Source: JALYNX01 sp963780755
Lineage (GTDB): Bacteria > Actinomycetota > Acidimicrobiia > Spongiisociales > ZC4RG35
Direction: 5' to 3'
NCBI GenBank assembly: GCA_963780755.1
Contig: CAWACX010000001.1
Location: forward strand, 62,001-126,000
DNA length: 64,000 bases
In this document: piece by piece, positions 40,741 to 49,842 of the stretch
Position numbering within the stretch: position 1 is the stretch's first letter
Layout of the letters: each line of letters opens with the position of its first letter
The notes under the pieces: generated by a model
What the model saw: only the letters and a program-made list of their open reading frames with translations
Databases searched by the model: none
What the model was told of the DNA's origin: nothing
Position numbers and translations under genes: made by a program

Positions 40741-40803
40741 CTCTACGCCAGCCGCAGCTGAAAGGTTCCATGATGGAACCTTTTGCAACTTTCCGGTGTA
40801 GAG
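40741..40803. promoter_or_regulatory. Divergent ECF-type promoter with a shared -35 palindrome
   Basis: A perfect palindrome, AAAGGTTCCA-TGA-TGGAACCTTT (40761-40783), supplies TGGAACC on each strand. Exactly 17 bp downstream of each TGGAACC is GTAGAG: at 40798-40803 toward the secreted protein gene and at 40746-40741 toward the sigma gene. GGAAC is the classic ECF -35 core. The exact mirror spacing supports two back-to-back promoters used by the same sigma factor. Confidence 0.75.
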
Positions 40804-40831
40804 GGATCGAGCGTCTCATCAGGAGGAAATC

Positions 40832-41377
40832 ATGCGTAGTCGAGTCGTCACTATCGCCGTTATCTCTTTGCTGGTCCTGTTCATCGCTACACCCGCGATG
40901 GGAAAGGTGATCCCTACCGACACCGAAGTAACGGTGGATGGGCAAACGGCGATCGTCACCGTCGACGTCGACTCTCACACAGGCCTTGGCGGCGAAGAGT
41001 GGGCCCACGAGCTGGGAAACATGGTGGCCCTCTACCCGACGGAAGCCCTGGATGAGTCGGGGCGCCCGTCGCCCGGCGACACCGGCACCCCGCTCCAATT
41101 CCAGATGGTCGACGATTTCACGTATCGCGCGGTTCTCGAGTTCCCCGAGGGCGGAGAATGGGCGATCGTGCCCTTCCCCTTGGACCCCTCGATGTCGGCT
41201 GCGATATTTCCGACGACGACGTTCACCGTCGCCGACGCGGGCGCGCCACTCCTCGCCATCGGCGGTCTTGTCCTCGCAGTCCTGCTGGTCGGAGCCGTGG
41301 TGACCTGGATCGTCACCCGGGGTCGACGCCTCCAGAGGTCGGCGGCAGTTGCAGCCCCCCGGGTCGGCCAGGCATGA
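40832..41377 (+). CDS. Secreted, membrane-anchored hypothetical protein, 181 aa
   Basis: A signal peptide (MRSRVVTIAVISLLVLFIATPAMG) is followed by an extracytoplasmic beta-rich part of about 110 residues and a C-terminal membrane helix (LLAIGGLVLAVLLVGAVVTWIV) with a basic tail. The outer part has the look of CopC-like or FixH-like folds, but I cannot identify metal ligands. It is controlled from the palindromic ECF promoter shared with the sigma gene, so it is probably a target of that sigma factor. Function unknown. Confidence 0.75.
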   Translation: MRSRVVTIAVISLLVLFIATPAMGKVIPTDTEVTVDGQTAIVTVDVDSHTGLGGEEWAHELGNMVALYPTEALDESGRPSPGDTGTPLQFQMVDDFTYRAVLEFPEGGEWAIVPFPLDPSMSAAIFPTTTFTVADAGAPLLAIGGLVLAVLLVGAVVTWIVTRGRRLQRSAAVAAPRVGQA

Positions 41378-41500
41378 CGTAGCCAGTAGGCGAGTGCCCT
41401 GATTCCCGCTTCTTCGGGCTTCCGGGCAGTTCATCCAGGACCGTGATCGGCCGAGGGACTAGTTACAGCAAAACGCTGTTGTTACCGATACATACCGCAC

Positions 41501-42814
41501 ATGATCCAGGCGGATATGCGCTGGGCCGGGCGGGACCCAATCACAGCTCGCCGATTTCTTGCCGCCTCATTGGTGGTTGCGCTCGGTGCTGCGCTATGCG
41601 TCGCCGCCTTGCCCGCCAACCATGCTCAGGCAGCGACGACCTCTCTCTACGTCCGAGGGTCGTCGATCCCAAAGGCTGGACTCCTGGGCTCGGCGCCTAC
41701 CTCCGGGACCCTGCCCAATTTCGACCCGAAACGGGACTCGTTTCCCGGCTTGCTCCTTCAGAAGTCCGGGTCGGGACTGACCGAGAGCGATTCCAACAAA
41801 TACCAGATCTGGGTTTCAAGCAACGGTGGGCTCCAGATTCAGGGCCAGGTGAGCTTCCGGTTCTGGAGTGCGATGAAAGACTTCAATGACGACAAGGCCG
41901 GTGTCGTCGAGGCCTTCTTGCTCGAATGCACTCCGGGGGGAACCAATTGCGTCCTTATCGACCAGGGCTCGGCGGCCGTTAGTCCCTGGAATTCGTCGCA
42001 GACCTGGGTAGTCCGGACGATCGACTTCGGTTCCATCGACCACACGATCCCTGCCAACCGGTCCCTGGCTCTGAAGATCGTCGTTGGAAGCGCCTCAGGG
42101 GATGACATGTGGTTCGCCTATGACACGGCGTCATATCCCTCGAGTCTCACTGTCGACATGGCGAATCCAACCACCACCACGAGCACAACCGCGCCCACAA
42201 CGAGCACCACCGCTCCGCCCACCACGAGCACGACAGGCCCTCAATTGACGACAACCACCACGGCTCATAGCGGTACGGGGTCGACTGTGACCACGATCGA
42301 GTCGACAACGACCACATTGCTCGATGACGAGATTTCGACGACCACGGTCGCAGCCGGGGGAGGGACATCGGGACGCGGCAGCGGTGGCGCCGGCGGCCCG
42401 GGAAGCGACGAAGGGGGCCCAGGAATCCGTCCAGGCCAAAGTGCCGACACTCCGGATTCGGCTGAGGTGACCGTGGCAGGGGAGGATCCAGTAGTCATCG
42501 CAGCAGCGGATCCGGCGATGGGCGCAATTGCCGGCGGGAGCCCGGTGGTCGAGTGGTCGACCCTTGATCAGTCCTGGGCAGGCTCCATCATCTCAGGGCT
42601 CGACCTGGTGATGCCTCCTTGGGTCACCGATTTCGTGACGTCGCCGCTCATGGTCTTTGGGTTCGTGTTCGCCGCAGTGACCGACAGCGGCCAGGCGATC
42701 TTGTTGCCGATGAGCTTGCTCCTCGTGGGAACCCTTTGGGTGCTGTTCGAAAACCGCGCCTTCACCCTCACCGTGGTGCGGAGGAGTCGAGGCGAGGGAG
42801 GTATTGGGGAGTGA
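41501..42814 (+). CDS. Thr-rich cell-surface protein with C-terminal membrane helices
   Basis: A 437-aa exported protein. The signal is around residues 17-43 (ends HAQAATTS). The outer domain (45-220) has LYVRGSSIPKAGLLGSA and a beta-rich pattern; then comes a Thr/Ser/Pro linker of about 60 residues (TTTTSTTAPTTSTTAPP) and a Gly-rich part. Near the end are two hydrophobic helices and a basic tail, so it spans the membrane rather than being sortase-anchored. ATG at 41516 is an alternative start. Its stop overlaps the histidine kinase start by 4 bp, so the kinase probably reads or controls this protein. Function unknown. Confidence 0.75.
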   Translation: MIQADMRWAGRDPITARRFLAASLVVALGAALCVAALPANHAQAATTSLYVRGSSIPKAGLLGSAPTSGTLPNFDPKRDSFPGLLLQKSGSGLTESDSNKYQIWVSSNGGLQIQGQVSFRFWSAMKDFNDDKAGVVEAFLLECTPGGTNCVLIDQGSAAVSPWNSSQTWVVRTIDFGSIDHTIPANRSLALKIVVGSASGDDMWFAYDTASYPSSLTVDMANPTTTTSTTAPTTSTTAPPTTSTTGPQLTTTTTAHSGTGSTVTTIESTTTTLLDDEISTTTVAAGGGTSGRGSGGAGGPGSDEGGPGIRPGQSADTPDSAEVTVAGEDPVVIAAADPAMGAIAGGSPVVEWSTLDQSWAGSIISGLDLVMPPWVTDFVTSPLMVFGFVFAAVTDSGQAILLPMSLLLVGTLWVLFENRAFTLTVVRRSRGEGGIGE

Positions 42815-44289
42815 AAGGCCTCATTGCCAGCTTCCGTGAGCGTGACACCACATCGCCGCGAGGCGAGACCGAAGGGGGGGCGGATCCGACCCAGGCCGGG
42901 ATCAGCCCCGAGAGTGCCGATCAACGGGCCGGCCTCAAGATGGGAATCGTCGTCGTTGTTGTGACGCTCATCGTGTCGATGGCCGCGGTCTTCGGGTCAT
43001 CGCGGAGCGCAGTCCAGATTTCGGAGCTCGGCACCCGTGGCATCTATGACGAGGCGGCGCTCAGTGCGGCCGCCACCACCCGAAACCGCGCCGTGCAGGC
43101 GTACCTGATCGACTCGGCCTCGGCGTTGGGCGTCTCCAATGACGACGAGCTCGCGGCTGCGATCGAAGCCGCCGACCTCGGGATCGACGAGTTGATGGTC
43201 AGGGTCGAGCGTCTTGGCACTCTTCTCGTCGAGCAGCGTGACCTGACCCGTGTCCAGGAGGCAAATGCAACCTTCGTCGCGGACCTCGACGGGTTACTCG
43301 CAGCGCTCGAAGTCGATGGCGAGGCCCCGCAGGAGCTCCTGGCGAAGGTCGACGCGGGATACCAGGAATTGGCTGGGCTTCTGATCGCGGATCGGGACTC
43401 AGTGGTGACCGACCTCGCCCTTGCCCGACAGGAGGCGGGGAGAATCGCCAACGCAGCGAGGTTCCTCGTCGCGTTCGCCGTCCCACTCGGTGCGGTTTTT
43501 GCATTTCGCCGCGGCATACGCCGTCGCCAGCGGCAGATCGAGCTCGAGCAGGAGTTGGCGCGACAACGACAGGTGGCTCAGGCCAAGGATCATTTCATCG
43601 CCGACCTTTCCCACGAGCTGAGGACACCTCTGACCAGCATCTACGGGTTTGCCTCGACCCTCCAAGACGAAAATGTTGCGGCAGACATCGGGCTGACTAC
43701 GGAATTCGCCTCTTTGATTGCGACAGAGGCTGATGAGCTCGGGCGGATGATCGACGACCTGCTCGCTGCCGCCCGTGCGGAGGATGATGCCCTCACCTTC
43801 CGACGTGAGAAGGTCGACCCCCAAGCCGAGGTGGAAGCGGTCCTCTCTCCTTTGCGTGCCATGGGTTTCGACATCGCTTCTCGGGTTGCCCCCGACCTGG
43901 TCAGTGCCGATCGGCTTCGGTTGCGGCAGGTGTTGCGCAACCTGCTGTCCAACGCCACCAAGCACGGCGCCCCTCCAGTTGCTGTGACAGGTCACGTCGA
44001 GCGCCTCCGTTACGTGCTGGCGATCACTGACAGCGGGCCTGGCGTGCCACCCGAATTGGAACGGCGGCTTTTCGAGCGTTTCATACATCAGGGCAGGGAC
44101 CCTTTGCTGACCGGAAGCGTCGGGCTCGGGCTCTCCATCGCCCAGCTCCTGGTTCGAAGGATGGGTGGCAACCTCTTCTACCGCCGGTCGGATGCCCTGA
44201 CGACCTTTCAGGTCGAGTTGCCACTCTGGGTCGACCTCGATGAGACGACCATTGAGAGCCACGACCGCGAGCGGGTCGGAGTCGACTGA
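42811..44289 (+). CDS. Membrane sensor histidine kinase
   Basis: A 492-aa kinase with a GTG start that overlaps the previous stop (GTGA). There are two membrane helices (near residues 47-70 and 215-235), with a helical extracytoplasmic sensor between them. After a short coiled segment come the phospho-acceptor box ADLSHELRTPLTSI (His268), the N box NLLSNATKHG, and the ATP-binding glycine loops DSGPGVP and GSVGLGLSIAQ. No response regulator gene is adjacent, so its partner lies elsewhere. The signal may come from the Thr-rich surface protein encoded with it. Confidence 0.9.
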   Translation: MKGLIASFRERDTTSPRGETEGGADPTQAGISPESADQRAGLKMGIVVVVVTLIVSMAAVFGSSRSAVQISELGTRGIYDEAALSAAATTRNRAVQAYLIDSASALGVSNDDELAAAIEAADLGIDELMVRVERLGTLLVEQRDLTRVQEANATFVADLDGLLAALEVDGEAPQELLAKVDAGYQELAGLLIADRDSVVTDLALARQEAGRIANAARFLVAFAVPLGAVFAFRRGIRRRQRQIELEQELARQRQVAQAKDHFIADLSHELRTPLTSIYGFASTLQDENVAADIGLTTEFASLIATEADELGRMIDDLLAAARAEDDALTFRREKVDPQAEVEAVLSPLRAMGFDIASRVAPDLVSADRLRLRQVLRNLLSNATKHGAPPVAVTGHVERLRYVLAITDSGPGVPPELERRLFERFIHQGRDPLLTGSVGLGLSIAQLLVRRMGGNLFYRRSDALTTFQVELPLWVDLDETTIESHDRERVGVD

Positions 44290-44292
44290 GGA

Positions 44293-45696
44293 TCAGGAGG
44301 TCGTCGCAGCCTGACCGAGGACGCCGATCGGGCCGAGGATCCAGAGTTCGGAACCAGTGATGGTGTTGACGACGCTGCCATCGGCAAGCTCGATGACCTG
44401 GATCTCTGACATCGCGTCACCCCACGAGGTGAGATATGCCATCCCATCGAGGCCGTAGGACACCGGGCTGAAGTTGCCCGTGGTGGGATCTTCGAGTCCG
44501 TATTCCGACACCACTTCGAGGCTCGCCGGGTCGATCAGGTAGTAGCTCGACGACTCATAGGTGTAAGCGTTCAGCCGCTGGGTGTCGCGATAGCCAGTGC
44601 CCAGGAGCCTGGCCCCATCCGGTGAAATCGAGATATTGGAGATTGGCGCTTCCAACGAATCGCTCACCTGCCACTCGACCGTGTCAATGGCAGTGAGGCC
44701 CACCGGGAACGATGCGGTGTGCCACGAGTCCTCGGTGACGTTCACCTCGCCGGCCTGGGTGGCCACGAACAAGATGCTGCCGTCCGGAGCGAGTGCAGCA
44801 GACCGGTAGTGGCCCAGATAAGCGATCTGGTTACTCAGCGATTCGTCCAGCTCGCCCGAAGTCTCGAGTTCGGTCGGCCCGAAGCGATGTTCGGCGATGG
44901 AACCGGACTCCAGGTCGACTTCGGTGACCACATCCTCTCCGGCATGAACCACGAATGCTCGTTCGTCGTCCCAGACCACTGCCGGACTGGCGTCGACGAC
45001 GGCGATTTCGGTCGGGTTGATTTCGATCTGGTCGACCGTTCCCATCGGAACCGCCGGCAGCAGATGATGGGTCACCTCACTGGTGGGAAGGTCGATCACG
45101 ACGATGGACGCGTCCGACTCCATCCCGTTCATGGTCGCGCCGAAGAGACGAACTCGATTTTGCTGGACGTCGATCGGAGACCAGCTGGAGAAGCCGATGG
45201 GCAGATCGATGGCCGCTCTGCTGCCACCGGGGGTCGGCGTGAACGACAGAAGCTCTGACGAGCTGCCAACGGTTCGCACCGTGCCTTCATCGTCTACGTG
45301 CAGGGGCCCGCCGTCACCCACGGGCCAGGACTGGACCACCTCCCAGGTCTCGAGGTCGACCAAGCGCAACTCCGATGACCCGCTGGACTCATTTCCGACA
45401 GTGATCGCCAGCCAGCGTCCGTTGTCGGAGGCGTCGCTCCAGTACCAGTCCGCCCAGTCGCCCATGGGCAAGGGTTGGAAGCCGGCCAGTGGTTCGAGGT
45501 TGGTCGGATCAACCCTGACGGCGGAGGCTTGCTCGATGTCGAGGGTGGTTGTGGGCGCCGGTCTGGTGGTGGTCGGCGAACTCAGTGTGTCGGGCGGGGC
45601 GAGAGGAGCGAGGCTGTTCTGCGTGGCCTGGGGCCGGGTGCAGGCGACCGACACGAGCAGGAGCCCGATGACGATGATCAGCCTTCGTTGCGTCAT
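44293..45696 (-). CDS. Beta-propeller lipoprotein, 467 aa
   Basis: MTQRRLIIVIGLLLVSVAC is a lipoprotein signal, followed by a Thr/Pro-rich stretch. The rest shows repeated blade-like units with ALAPDGSILFVATQAGEVNV and SISPDGARLLGTGYRD, the SPDG pattern of WD40-like or YVTN propellers. It is probably held on the outer face of the membrane. No catalytic residues are seen. It converges on the histidine kinase gene 3 bp away and may bind an envelope partner; no specific role can be assigned. Confidence 0.8.
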   Translation of the reverse strand: MTQRRLIIVIGLLLVSVACTRPQATQNSLAPLAPPDTLSSPTTTRPAPTTTLDIEQASAVRVDPTNLEPLAGFQPLPMGDWADWYWSDASDNGRWLAITVGNESSGSSELRLVDLETWEVVQSWPVGDGGPLHVDDEGTVRTVGSSSELLSFTPTPGGSRAAIDLPIGFSSWSPIDVQQNRVRLFGATMNGMESDASIVVIDLPTSEVTHHLLPAVPMGTVDQIEINPTEIAVVDASPAVVWDDERAFVVHAGEDVVTEVDLESGSIAEHRFGPTELETSGELDESLSNQIAYLGHYRSAALAPDGSILFVATQAGEVNVTEDSWHTASFPVGLTAIDTVEWQVSDSLEAPISNISISPDGARLLGTGYRDTQRLNAYTYESSSYYLIDPASLEVVSEYGLEDPTTGNFSPVSYGLDGMAYLTSWGDAMSEIQVIELADGSVVNTITGSELWILGPIGVLGQAATTS

Positions 45697-45751
45697 GGGA
45701 GCGCCTCCCGGACCGGAAAGCTATCAACGGTCGGGGCAACAGCCCCGGTTC

Positions 45752-47350
45752 CTACTTCTTCTTGGCTGCCAGGTCCCCGATGATCTGCTGCGACGCGAAC
45801 CTGCCTGGGGCGCCCATGACACAGCCGCCGGGGTGGGTCCCCGAGCCGCACTGGTAGTAGCCCTCAATCGGGGTCCGGTACTGGTTCCAACCCGGCGCCG
45901 GGCGGAAGAAGAACATCTGTGGCGCCAGGAACTCGCCGGCGAAGATGTTGCCCTCGGTGAGCCCCACGGTGCGCTCGATGTCGAGCGGGGTGACCACCTC
46001 GCGGTGCAACACCAGGTCGCCGAAGCCGGGGAAGAAGCTCTCCAGCGTTGCCTGAACGGTGTCGCCGAACTTCTGCTTCTCGGTGTCCCAGTCGCTCTCC
46101 TTGAGGTGATACGGGGCGTACTGGATGAAACAGGACATCACGGCCTTGCCCGGGGGTGCCATGTCGGGATCGACGTTGGATTGGATGCACCCATCGATGT
46201 ACGGCTTCTGCGAGTACCAGCCGTACTTGGCGTCATCGAAGGCCCGTTCCAGATAGTCGAGGGAGGGCCCGATGTTGATGAAGCCCCGGTACTGGTCCGA
46301 GCGGGCGGCCAGTGCGGGGTAAGTTGGATTGGCGTCCAGGGCGAAGTTGACCTTGGCCGAGGTCCCCTGGAACTTGAAGCGGCGGATGTTGTCCACCAGG
46401 TCGGTGGGCAACTCCCGGGGGTCCACCAACTCCATGAAGGTGCGTCGAGGATCGACCGCGCTGACCACGGTTTTGGCCTCGAGCTCGGTCCCGTCCTCGA
46501 GCATGACTCCGGTCGCCCGGCCGTTCTTTGTGATCACGTGGTCCACCGGGGACTCGAGCCTGATCTCGGCTCCGAGGGCCTCGGCGGCGCGGGCCAGGAC
46601 CTGGGTGAACCCACCGTTCCCACCCTTGTGGAACGCCCATGACCCGTACGCAGCATCGTGTTCCCCGAAGGAGTGATAGAGGAGCACCAGCCCCGAGCCC
46701 TGGGAGCGGGGGCCGACCTTGGTCCCGATGATCCCCGATGACGCCAGCCAGCCCTTCATGATCTCCGACTCGAAGTAGTCGTCGAGGATGTCGGCGGCGC
46801 TCCCGGTGAGGAGGCGCATCAGGTCATGCAGAACACCCGGTGGGAGGTCGGCGAGGTACGAGCCCATCGCGGCAAGTCGGGCCCGCTCTTCGGGGTCCTT
46901 GGAAGTGATGTCAGGTGGAATCGAGTCCATGAGCGGCCTGATGGCGTGGACCACTTGCTCCATCATGTGGCCGTAGGCGTCATAGGCGTCGGCGTCGTGG
47001 GGCGAGTGCCGGGCGATCTCGTGGTGGTTCTCGTTCTTGTCCTGGCCGAGGAAGAGGTAGTCGCCGTTTTCCATCGGAGCGAACGATGACGGCATGAGCA
47101 ATGGCATGAACCCGTGCTTGGTCAGCTCGAGCTCGTGGATGATCTCTGGACGGAGCAGGCTCAATGCGTAGGAGAAGGTGGTGAAGCTGAAACCGGGGTG
47201 GAGCTCCTCGGTGATCGCGGCCCCACCCACGAGGTGGCGGCGCTCGAGGATCAAGGTGTCGAGCCCGGCCTTGGCCAAATAGGCGCCATTGACCAGGCCG
47301 TTGTGCCCGCCACCAATGACGATGGCGTCGTACTTTCGCTTGTCTCCCAT
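45752..47350 (-). CDS. FAD-dependent oxidoreductase of the phytoene dehydrogenase/PYROXD2-like family
   Basis: A 532-aa flavoprotein. The FAD-binding motif is YDAIVIGGGHNGLVNGAYLA with LILERRHLVGGAA. The family C-terminal motif is near GYYQCGSGTHPGGCVMGAPG. The length and motif set match the animal PYROXD2/bacterial NAD(P)/FAD-dependent group rather than carotenoid desaturases proper. It lies 7 bp downstream of the GcvT-like gene in one transcript, so it probably helps oxidise the same amine or its product. The substrate is not known. Confidence 0.85.
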   Translation of the reverse strand: MGDKRKYDAIVIGGGHNGLVNGAYLAKAGLDTLILERRHLVGGAAITEELHPGFSFTTFSYALSLLRPEIIHELELTKHGFMPLLMPSSFAPMENGDYLFLGQDKNENHHEIARHSPHDADAYDAYGHMMEQVVHAIRPLMDSIPPDITSKDPEERARLAAMGSYLADLPPGVLHDLMRLLTGSAADILDDYFESEIMKGWLASSGIIGTKVGPRSQGSGLVLLYHSFGEHDAAYGSWAFHKGGNGGFTQVLARAAEALGAEIRLESPVDHVITKNGRATGVMLEDGTELEAKTVVSAVDPRRTFMELVDPRELPTDLVDNIRRFKFQGTSAKVNFALDANPTYPALAARSDQYRGFINIGPSLDYLERAFDDAKYGWYSQKPYIDGCIQSNVDPDMAPPGKAVMSCFIQYAPYHLKESDWDTEKQKFGDTVQATLESFFPGFGDLVLHREVVTPLDIERTVGLTEGNIFAGEFLAPQMFFFRPAPGWNQYRTPIEGYYQCGSGTHPGGCVMGAPGRFASQQIIGDLAAKKK

Positions 47351-47357
47351 CGCTACC

Positions 47358-48557
47358 TCACGCAGTCTTTCTCGGCGGGTTGTAAAACGGCATCCGGGTC
47401 ACCTCGGCGTCGACCATGTCGTAGCGGTGGTCGATCGTGACCTCCAGGCTGACCTTCGACCCGGGCTTGGCATGCTCGGGACGGACCCGGGCGATCCCGA
47501 TGTGGCGCTGCATCATCGGGGAGTACACGAAGCTCGGTGTGTACCCGATCCTCTCCACCTTTTCGTCGTAGAGCATCATCCCCCCGTGCTCGGGGGTGTG
47601 GTCCTTGGGTGGTACCAGGCTCCGCTCGTTGTAGACCCGGTTCCAGTCCTCCCAGTCCACCATGACGCCGACGGTGCGCCAGCGCGAGGTGCCATCGGCC
47701 AGCTCGCGCTCGATGGCCCGGCGTCCGATGAAGGCGCGGTCATCGGTCTCAAGGTCGCGGAGCATCCACGACATCCCGAGCTCGATCGGCGTGGTCCTCT
47801 GGTCGTCGTTCCATGCGTAACGGGAGGAGTAGAAGTCGACGTCGATCAGCACCAGGCCGGCCTCGATCCGGCTGATCAGGAGCGCGATCTGCCCGGCAGG
47901 GATCACTCCCCAGGGAGTGCCCACGTCTGCAATCGCATCCCAGACGTCCAGGGCGTCGTCGCGTTCCACCCAGACCTCATAGCCGAGGTCCCCGGTGTAC
48001 CCGGTACGAGAGATGGTCACCGCAGCGTTGCCCACCTTCGCGGGCGTGAGGTGGAAATAGCCGATCCCCTCCATTTCGGGGGCGAGGGTCTTGAGGATCT
48101 CCCTGGCGTATGGGCCCTGAAGCGCGACAGCCCCGAAATCGTCGGAGACGTCGCTGATCTCGACCGAATCGTGACCGATCAGGTCCTCGAAATAGGCCTG
48201 GTTCGGCTCGGCGGCGGTCAGGAGGAACTCGTCATCGGAGAGGCGGAGGATGACCCCGTCCTCGACTACGAAGCCGTCGTTGTCACACCAGATCGTGTAG
48301 TGGGCCTGACCCGGCCGGCACTTGCGGATGTCCCGGGCCAGGACCCCGGAGAGGAAGTGCTCCGCATCGCGGCCGACGATGCGGTACTTGTAGAGCGGGG
48401 AGGTGTCGATCATCGCCGCCGCATTGCGGATGGCGAAATACTCGAACTTCTCCGAGCTCTGGTACTTCTCGGTGGCCAGATATCCCGACCAATGGCTCCA
48501 CAAACCGGTCTGGTTGGCTGCGCTGGTCCGCGGGTGAAACGGGGTCTCACGGATCAA
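47358..48557 (-). CDS. GcvT/DmdA-family tetrahydrofolate-dependent methyl- or aminomethyltransferase
   Basis: A 399-aa protein of the glycine-cleavage T fold. It has SSEKFEYFAIRNAAAMIDTSPLYKYRI, VALQGPYAREIL and TISRTGYTGDLGYEVWVER, with the C-terminal barrel after residue 300 (GVMVDWEDWN...). Members move a one-carbon unit from glycine, dimethylglycine, sarcosine or DMSP to tetrahydrofolate. Other Gcv subunits are absent, so a role in glycine cleavage is unlikely. The neighbours (Rieske oxygenase, acyl-CoA enzymes, PurU) favour demethylation of a methylated amine or DMSP-like compound. A TetR-type operator precedes it. Confidence 0.85.
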   Translation of the reverse strand: MIRETPFHPRTSAANQTGLWSHWSGYLATEKYQSSEKFEYFAIRNAAAMIDTSPLYKYRIVGRDAEHFLSGVLARDIRKCRPGQAHYTIWCDNDGFVVEDGVILRLSDDEFLLTAAEPNQAYFEDLIGHDSVEISDVSDDFGAVALQGPYAREILKTLAPEMEGIGYFHLTPAKVGNAAVTISRTGYTGDLGYEVWVERDDALDVWDAIADVGTPWGVIPAGQIALLISRIEAGLVLIDVDFYSSRYAWNDDQRTTPIELGMSWMLRDLETDDRAFIGRRAIERELADGTSRWRTVGVMVDWEDWNRVYNERSLVPPKDHTPEHGGMMLYDEKVERIGYTPSFVYSPMMQRHIGIARVRPEHAKPGSKVSLEVTIDHRYDMVDAEVTRMPFYNPPRKTA

Positions 48558-48628
48558 TTGACACCTCGGGGTCGGTGGCGCAGGTTACCCCGTGCCGGGT
48601 CGCTTCAGACCGCGAATCAGGGGGTTTT

Positions 48629-48644
48629 CTGAATCGTCGTTCAG
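48629..48644. promoter_or_regulatory. TetR-type operator site A (GcvT-like / acyl-CoA dehydrogenase)
   Basis: CTGAATCGTCGTTCAG has perfect 5-bp arms and lies between two divergent genes. It differs from the site in front of the tetR gene at only two positions in the centre. Three other matches occur at cluster promoters. A -10-like TAGCGT follows shortly before the acyl-CoA dehydrogenase GTG. Confidence 0.75.
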
Positions 48645-48669
48645 GAATCCGCTGCTAGCGTCAGACGCG

Positions 48670-49842
48670 GTGTCCACCTTCCTCTCACCCGCCGAACGCG
48701 CCCTGCAAACCAGGGCCCGCGAGTTCATCGACGAGCTGATCCCGTACGAGGTCGAGGCCGAGATGAACCACGGGGAGCTGGCTCCGGAGGTGACGAAGGC
48801 CCACCATGAGAAGGCCCGTTCACTCGGGTTTCTGTCGATCAACATGCCAGAGCGGATGGGCGGGCCCGGTTACGGGATGCTGGTGCAGACCCTGATCCAG
48901 GAGCAGAGCGGACGGGTCACCAACGCCCTTGGTTGGGTCGTTTCAACCGGGCCATCGTGGATCGCCGATGTGGTCACCGACTACCAGATGGAGCGTTGGA
49001 TCCGCCCTACGGTCGATGGCGACATCCACGAGTGCTACGCCATCACCGAGGAGGGCGCCGGCTCGGATGTCGATGGGATCGAGGCCACTGCGGCCCGGGA
49101 TGGCGACGACTACCTGCTGAACGGGATCAAGTGGCACGTCACCTCGGCCAACCTCGCCGCCTACGTGTTCTTCCAGGCCAAGCTCGTCGACGGCCCCAAC
49201 GCCGGGCGGCACGTGCTGTTCTTCGTCGACATGGACACGCCGGGGGTGGAGTGCCTCCGGGTGCCCGAGTACAGCCACACCTACGGGCACCACCACTGGG
49301 AGATGAAGTTCACCGATGTTCGGGTTTCGAGCCAGAACCTCGTTGGGTCCGAAGGCGACGGCATGAGCTTTTCCCACGCTTGGTTCCGCTATGAGCGGCT
49401 GATGATCGCGGCCCGCTGCTGTGGCGCTGCCGAGCGCCTGATCGAGGAGGCCACGGCCTTCGCCGAGGAGCGACAGGCGTACGGGTCATCGATCGCGGAA
49501 TACCAGGCGATCCAGTTCATGCTTGCCGACTCCCTCACCGAGTTGTGGGCGGCCCGTCTCATGACTTACGAGACGGCGCGGGGGATCGACGCCGGGACCG
49601 ATCTCAAGGTGCAGCACGCCCAGTGCTCGATGGCCAAGCTCTACGCCTCAGAGATGGCGAACCGGGTGGCCGATCGGGCGGTCCAAATCTTCGGGGGCCG
49701 GGGGTTCATGCGGGAGAACGTCGCCGAGCGCTTCTACCGGGAGCTGCGTGTCGACCGGATCTGGGAGGGAACCTCCGAGATCCAGCGCATCATCATCGCC
49801 GACCAGCTGCGGAAGCGGGGCGCCCGCTCGCTACTCGGCTGA
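48670..49842 (+). CDS. Acyl-CoA dehydrogenase
   Basis: A 390-aa flavoenzyme. The start GTG (VSTFLSPAER) is preferred because the operator lies just before it; the frame extends to 48592. It has the N-terminal helical domain, YAITEEGAGSD (FAD/substrate loop), VTSANLAAYVFFQAK, and the C-terminal helices with RQAYGSSIAEYQAIQFMLADS, QIFGGRGFM and RELRVDRIWEGTSEIQR. It oxidises an acyl-CoA to the 2-enoyl-CoA with FAD and electron-transfer flavoprotein. It fits with the acyl-CoA synthetase and enoyl-CoA hydratase of this cluster; chain length is not evident. Confidence 0.92.
   Translation: MSTFLSPAERALQTRAREFIDELIPYEVEAEMNHGELAPEVTKAHHEKARSLGFLSINMPERMGGPGYGMLVQTLIQEQSGRVTNALGWVVSTGPSWIADVVTDYQMERWIRPTVDGDIHECYAITEEGAGSDVDGIEATAARDGDDYLLNGIKWHVTSANLAAYVFFQAKLVDGPNAGRHVLFFVDMDTPGVECLRVPEYSHTYGHHHWEMKFTDVRVSSQNLVGSEGDGMSFSHAWFRYERLMIAARCCGAAERLIEEATAFAEERQAYGSSIAEYQAIQFMLADSLTELWAARLMTYETARGIDAGTDLKVQHAQCSMAKLYASEMANRVADRAVQIFGGRGFMRENVAERFYRELRVDRIWEGTSEIQRIIIADQLRKRGARSLLG

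Noticed and set aside
42165..42350. ACC/ACG-rich repeat tract as a possible regulatory repeat
   Set aside because: It encodes the Thr-rich linker of the surface protein in frame; no exact tandem unit.
47289..48632. 447-codon plus-strand frame
   Set aside because: Antisense of the GcvT-like gene; no recognisable domain, and composition typical of a shadow frame.
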